NCBI GenBank assembly: GCA_008363215.1
Contig: RHKP01000001.1
Coordinates: 62,001-126,000, forward strand
DNA: 64,000 nucleotides
From: Cyanobacteria bacterium CYA
GTDB taxonomy: Bacteria > Planctomycetota > Phycisphaerae > Phycisphaerales > UBA1924
Direction of reading: 5' to 3'
Under the pieces are notes generated by a model. The model searched no databases. It saw only the letters and a program-made list of their open reading frames with translations, and was not told where the DNA came from. The translations under genes and the position numbers were made by a program. Positions 61,096 through 64,000 of the stretch are shown here, piece by piece. How positions within the stretch are numbered: the first letter of the stretch is position 1; every line of letters starts with the position of its first letter.

Positions 61096-62342
61096 GCACA
61101 GAAAGGCCGAAACTCGCGATCATCGCCAACGCGCCGAGTCCGTATCGGCTGCACCAGCACAGGCGTCTGGCGCGCGAGATTCCCGAAGTCGAACTGCACA
61201 GCCTCTTCACGCACGAGTACAACGTGTTTCCGTGGAAGTTGGACTATGCCCCGGAAATTCACACAAAGCACTTCGGTCCGGGGGAATACGCCAAGGGGCG
61301 CAGCAGCCCCAGGCGGTTTCCGGGCGAGTGGAAGCGAGGCGGGCGCATCATCGACTGGTTGAAGAACGAAAGGCCGGATGTCGTCGCCATGATCGGCTTT
61401 GCCGACGCCGCCCGGTTCCGCGTCCTGCGTTATCTCCGATCGCGGCGCATTCCGCACTACATCTTCGGCGACAGCAATGTGCATGGTGACCGCGCCACCG
61501 GTTTTGCCCGCGCCTTCAAGACCTTCTTCCTGACGCGCATGATCGAAGGAGCCACCGGCGTGCTGTGCTGCGGGCAGTTCGGAGACCGCTACTTCCAGCG
61601 CTACGGCTCGCGTCCTGACGCGACGTTCTACGTGCCGCAGGAGCCTGACTACGACGAAATCGCGTCGGTCGGGCCGGGAGAGGTCGAGGCGATCAAGAAG
61701 GAGTTCGGGCTCGCCGACTCGCGCCGGCGCATCGTGTTCATGGGCAGGCTGGCCGAGGTGAAGCGCGTCGATCTGCTCATCGACGCGTTTGTGCGCATCG
61801 CCGGCGAGCGCCCGGAGTGGGACGTGGTCATCGTCGGCTCAGGACCACTGGAGAAGGATCTCAAGGGGCGCGTGCCTGCTGAACTGAGCGGGCGCTTTCT
61901 GTGGCCGGGGTTCATCGACGAGCAGCGCCGCGTGACGGCCGTCTACAAGGCCTGCGACCTGCTGTGCCTTCCCAGCATCTACGAACCCTGGGCGCTGGTC
62001 ATCAACGAGGCGGCGGCCTGCGGTGTGGCGATGGTGTCCAGCGATATCGTGGGCGCGGCCGTGGAACTCGTACGCGACGGACAGAACGGGCGCCTGTTCC
62101 GGAGCGGCCAGATCGACGATCTGACGAGGGCGCTGCGCGACGCGACCGATCCTGCAAACATCGATCGCTACAAGCAGGGCAGCACCGACGTGCTGGCCGA
62201 CTGGCGCACGACGACCGACCCGGTGCACGGGTACCGCAAGGCACTGATCCACGCCGGGTTGAAGATCGCGCCGCCGCCGCCGACCGCCACCGGCGGGCCG
62301 AAAGATCAGTACAAGCGATTCATCGAGCGAGCACGGGCATGA
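61092..62342 (+). CDS. GT4-family glycosyltransferase
   Basis: Second GT-B enzyme of 416 residues in the unit: KLAIIANAPSPYRLHQHRRL at the start, then VVAMIGFADAARFRVLRYLR, and the C-terminal domain RIVFMGRLAEVKRVDLLIDA, CDLLCLPSIYEPWALVINEA (E-x7-E region). The last 30 residues are proline-rich. It overlaps the preceding GT4 gene and the sulfotransferase gene by 4 bases each, consistent with a coupled transcript. Confidence 0.9.
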   Translation: MSTERPKLAIIANAPSPYRLHQHRRLAREIPEVELHSLFTHEYNVFPWKLDYAPEIHTKHFGPGEYAKGRSSPRRFPGEWKRGGRIIDWLKNERPDVVAMIGFADAARFRVLRYLRSRRIPHYIFGDSNVHGDRATGFARAFKTFFLTRMIEGATGVLCCGQFGDRYFQRYGSRPDATFYVPQEPDYDEIASVGPGEVEAIKKEFGLADSRRRIVFMGRLAEVKRVDLLIDAFVRIAGERPEWDVVIVGSGPLEKDLKGRVPAELSGRFLWPGFIDEQRRVTAVYKACDLLCLPSIYEPWALVINEAAACGVAMVSSDIVGAAVELVRDGQNGRLFRSGQIDDLTRALRDATDPANIDRYKQGSTDVLADWRTTTDPVHGYRKALIHAGLKIAPPPPTATGGPKDQYKRFIERARA

Positions 62343-63169
62343 GCGTTCCGGGGTTTCTCATCATCGGCGGGATGAAGTGCGGGAGCACGACGCTTTTCCG
62401 CGACCTGGAGACCAACCCGCGCATCTTTTTCCCGCTCGACAAGGAGCCGGAGAACCTGTGCCGCGACGACGTGCTCACACCCGATGGCCTTGCGCGCTAC
62501 GAGGCGCTGTTTGCCCGCGCCAAGCCCGGGCAGGTGTGTGCCGAGGCGTCAACCGCGTACACCAAGCGACCTGACTTTGAGGGCGTGCCGTCGCGGGCGC
62601 TTCGGGTCTGCGGGCCTGATCTCAAGATCATCTACCTGGTGCGCGACCCCGTGAAGCGGGCCATCAGCCACCACTTTCACGAGTACGCGCGCGGCAACAT
62701 GCCCGGCGACATCGATCAGGCCGTGCGCGAGTTCCCCTCGCTGATCAACTACTCGCGCTATGCGATGCAGGTGCAGCCGTGGCTGGAGACCTTCGGCCGC
62801 GAAAGCGTGTGCATCATCCGGTTCGAGGATTATGTCTCCAATCGTGTCGGCTGGTGCGAGCAGATCTGCCGCCTGCTGGGCATCGAGCCGCGCAGCGAGT
62901 TGATCGAGACCGACAAGGTGTTCAACAGGAGCGAGAACAAGCCGGTGATGCGCGGGCCGTGGCGGCTTGTCGCGCATAATCCGCTCTATCGCAAACTCAT
63001 TCGCCCGCTGCTCTCGTCGGACATCAAGGACCGGGTGCGCGGCAAGGTGTTGCCAAAGGCCCCGCCCAGGCCCGCGCCGCCCAGCGAGGCGACCATCGCG
63101 CACATCCGCGCGGCCGTCAGCGCCGACCAGGAGATCCTCCGTCCCCTGCTGGCTTCGATCAGCGGTTGA
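62339..63169 (+). CDS. sulfotransferase
   Basis: PAPS-dependent sulfotransferase of 276 residues. The 5'-phosphosulfate loop is FLIIGGMKCGSTTLFRDLET and the 3'-phosphate site is IIYLVRDPVKRAISHHFHEY. A helical C-terminus follows (EQICRLLGIEPRSELIETDK). Together with the two GT4 genes it would put sulfate on a surface polysaccharide, giving an acidic glycan. It overlaps the next, convergent gene by 11 bases. Confidence 0.88.
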   Translation: MSVPGFLIIGGMKCGSTTLFRDLETNPRIFFPLDKEPENLCRDDVLTPDGLARYEALFARAKPGQVCAEASTAYTKRPDFEGVPSRALRVCGPDLKIIYLVRDPVKRAISHHFHEYARGNMPGDIDQAVREFPSLINYSRYAMQVQPWLETFGRESVCIIRFEDYVSNRVGWCEQICRLLGIEPRSELIETDKVFNRSENKPVMRGPWRLVAHNPLYRKLIRPLLSSDIKDRVRGKVLPKAPPRPAPPSEATIAHIRAAVSADQEILRPLLASISG

Positions 63170-64000
63170 CCTCGCCGGCCAACACCGGCTCTTTCGGGTA
63201 GGGCCGGCTCCAGTCGGGCATGGCTTCGTAGTCGATCTGGTCCCAGTGCCAGGTCGGCGGCAACTCGGACACGAGTTCGTGCCCCCTGCTTGAAGCCATG
63301 GTGATGAACAGGGCCGAAAGCAGCACGTGGAAGAAGGACCACGTGTAGTTGGGGTAGTAGATGACGATGGTGACCATTCCGTGCATGTAGACCATGCCCA
63401 TGAAGACGAAGAGCATGGTTATGAGCAGGTTGTCCGAGCAGAAGAGTTTGCGTCGCTTCCAGACCTTGAAGGCGCACCAACTGCTCCACAACCCCAGGCC
63501 GAAGAGCGGGACGCACATGGAAAGCCCGTACACCCGCAGCGCGTCGAGGTAGGCGTTGTGCGCGTGTCCGCCGATCTCTTCCTCGCTGGCCGCCAGTTCG
63601 CCGGTCTCAAACATGATGCCGAAAACCGGGTGCTCCATGATGACGCCGAGGTATTCCTGCCAGCGGTCGAAGCGTTCGCTTTCCAGAGTGCCGAGGCGGT
63701 CGACGTTGGCGCTGGCGACGAACCCCCCGGCGTAGATCAGCATGGGGATAGTCACCACGGCCGCCCCGATGACCACCATCGGCTTGCGCCGAAGTTCCCA
63801 TCCCACCACCGCCAACAGGCCGGCGAGGGGGAAGACCACGGAACGGCTGGCGGTGAGCAGGCCCATGATCGAGCCCAGGCCCGCGGCGCCCAGCGCCGCC
63901 AGACGCATGAACTGCCCGCGCAGGCGCAGGGCAAAATACAGGGCCAGCGGCGCGCCGAGCACGAAGATCGGGCCCACGTGGTTCTGGTTGGCGCCCCAGG
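63159..64000 (-). CDS. O-antigen ligase/polymerase-type membrane protein (N-terminus beyond edge)
   Basis: C-terminal part (280 residues) of a polytopic protein whose frame stays open to the right edge. It has several hydrophobic helices, GANQNHVG, TASRSVVFPLAGLLAVV, a periplasmic loop with RFDRWQEYLGVIMEHPVFGI, and GHAHNAYLDALRVYGLSMC, the Wzy/WaaL-type signature (GxxxHNxYL). It polymerises or ligates the polysaccharide made by the adjacent transferases. The last 40 residues are soluble. Confidence 0.82.
   Translation of the reverse strand, partial: WGANQNHVGPIFVLGAPLALYFALRLRGQFMRLAALGAAGLGSIMGLLTASRSVVFPLAGLLAVVGWELRRKPMVVIGAAVVTIPMLIYAGGFVASANVDRLGTLESERFDRWQEYLGVIMEHPVFGIMFETGELAASEEEIGGHAHNAYLDALRVYGLSMCVPLFGLGLWSSWCAFKVWKRRKLFCSDNLLITMLFVFMGMVYMHGMVTIVIYYPNYTWSFFHVLLSALFITMASSRGHELVSELPPTWHWDQIDYEAMPDWSRPYPKEPVLAGEVNR

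Noticed and set aside
1-64000. CRISPR array
   Set aside because: No run of equal direct repeats with similar-length spacers is present; the repeats seen are octamer/heptamer arrays and dispersed elements.
1-64000. Insertion sequence or prophage
   Set aside because: No transposase, integrase or phage structural motif was found, and tRNA-Ala has no repeated 3' end nearby.

Overview
The window is high-GC bacterial chromosomal DNA. It most resembles a Phycisphaerae-type planctomycete. The signs are a short Ca-binding dockerin-like module ending in two DxNxDG-type loops, a PAPGAAAL-type C-terminal sorting tail followed by RKR, small membrane proteins with a C-x2-CGY...CPECG zinc ribbon, free-standing pseudopilins with an internal FADGxA motif, a TIGR03790-like secreted protein, a tandem PA14 protein, and purine-rich dispersed repeats. 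Heptose/LPS enzymes and an LptF/G-type permease indicate a Gram-negative envelope. I see no phage, transposase, integrase or CRISPR array, so this looks like core genome with envelope-related accessory patches.

Layout. 1-9.3 kb: cysS (cut by the left edge, minus strand), then an LptF/G permease, a GT39 sugar transferase and a PAP2 phosphatase with overlapping ends, then folC, a xylose-isomerase-like TIM barrel and a Gfo/Idh/MocA oxidoreductase. 9.3-17.1 kb: a tightly packed minus-strand type II secretion-like operon (F-G-I-J-K-C-L-M plus a TPR lipoprotein) without gspD or gspE. 17.2-23.4 kb: a threonine dehydrogenase with no structural-zinc cysteines, a 1257-residue protein with seven PA14 repeats, a broken VCBS/ASPIC-type gene that shares its C-terminal domain, and a small lipoprotein. 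23.5-30.4 kb: pheT, ilvE, a MarR regulator, nnrE, a DUF151 nuclease, truD and a HAD hydrolase. 30.4-38.2 kb: two small minus-strand genes, dnaE, hisS and a repeat-dense spacer. 38.2-41.0 kb: a four-gene set with overlapping stops and starts (secreted single-span protein, eight-cysteine secreted peptide, MauE-like membrane protein, pseudopilin). 41.7-47.6 kb: nuoG, two envelope proteins of unknown function, gmhB, a heptosyltransferase and tRNA-Ala(GGC). 47.6-58.8 kb: a hypothetical protein, a dockerin stub, a pseudopilin, a TIGR03790-like protein, a DUF167 protein, pyrB, ubiX, ispF, several small lipoprotein or zinc-ribbon genes and leuS. 59.1-64 kb: a polysaccharide locus (GT2, two GT4 enzymes, a sulfotransferase, and an O-antigen ligase/polymerase cut by the right edge).

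How the genes work together. The two envelope sugar regions (45-47 kb and 59-64 kb), the permease/GT39/PAP2 trio and the secretion operon all serve outer-membrane and surface biogenesis. The secretion operon and the free-standing pseudopilins share the prepilin-peptidase logic. The most unusual signals are octamer-periodic repeats read in frame inside dnaE and leuS, the stop-codon-split VCBS/ASPIC gene with a C-terminal domain shared with the PA14 protein, the zinc-site loss in Tdh, and the coupled four-gene cluster at 38.2-41.0 kb.
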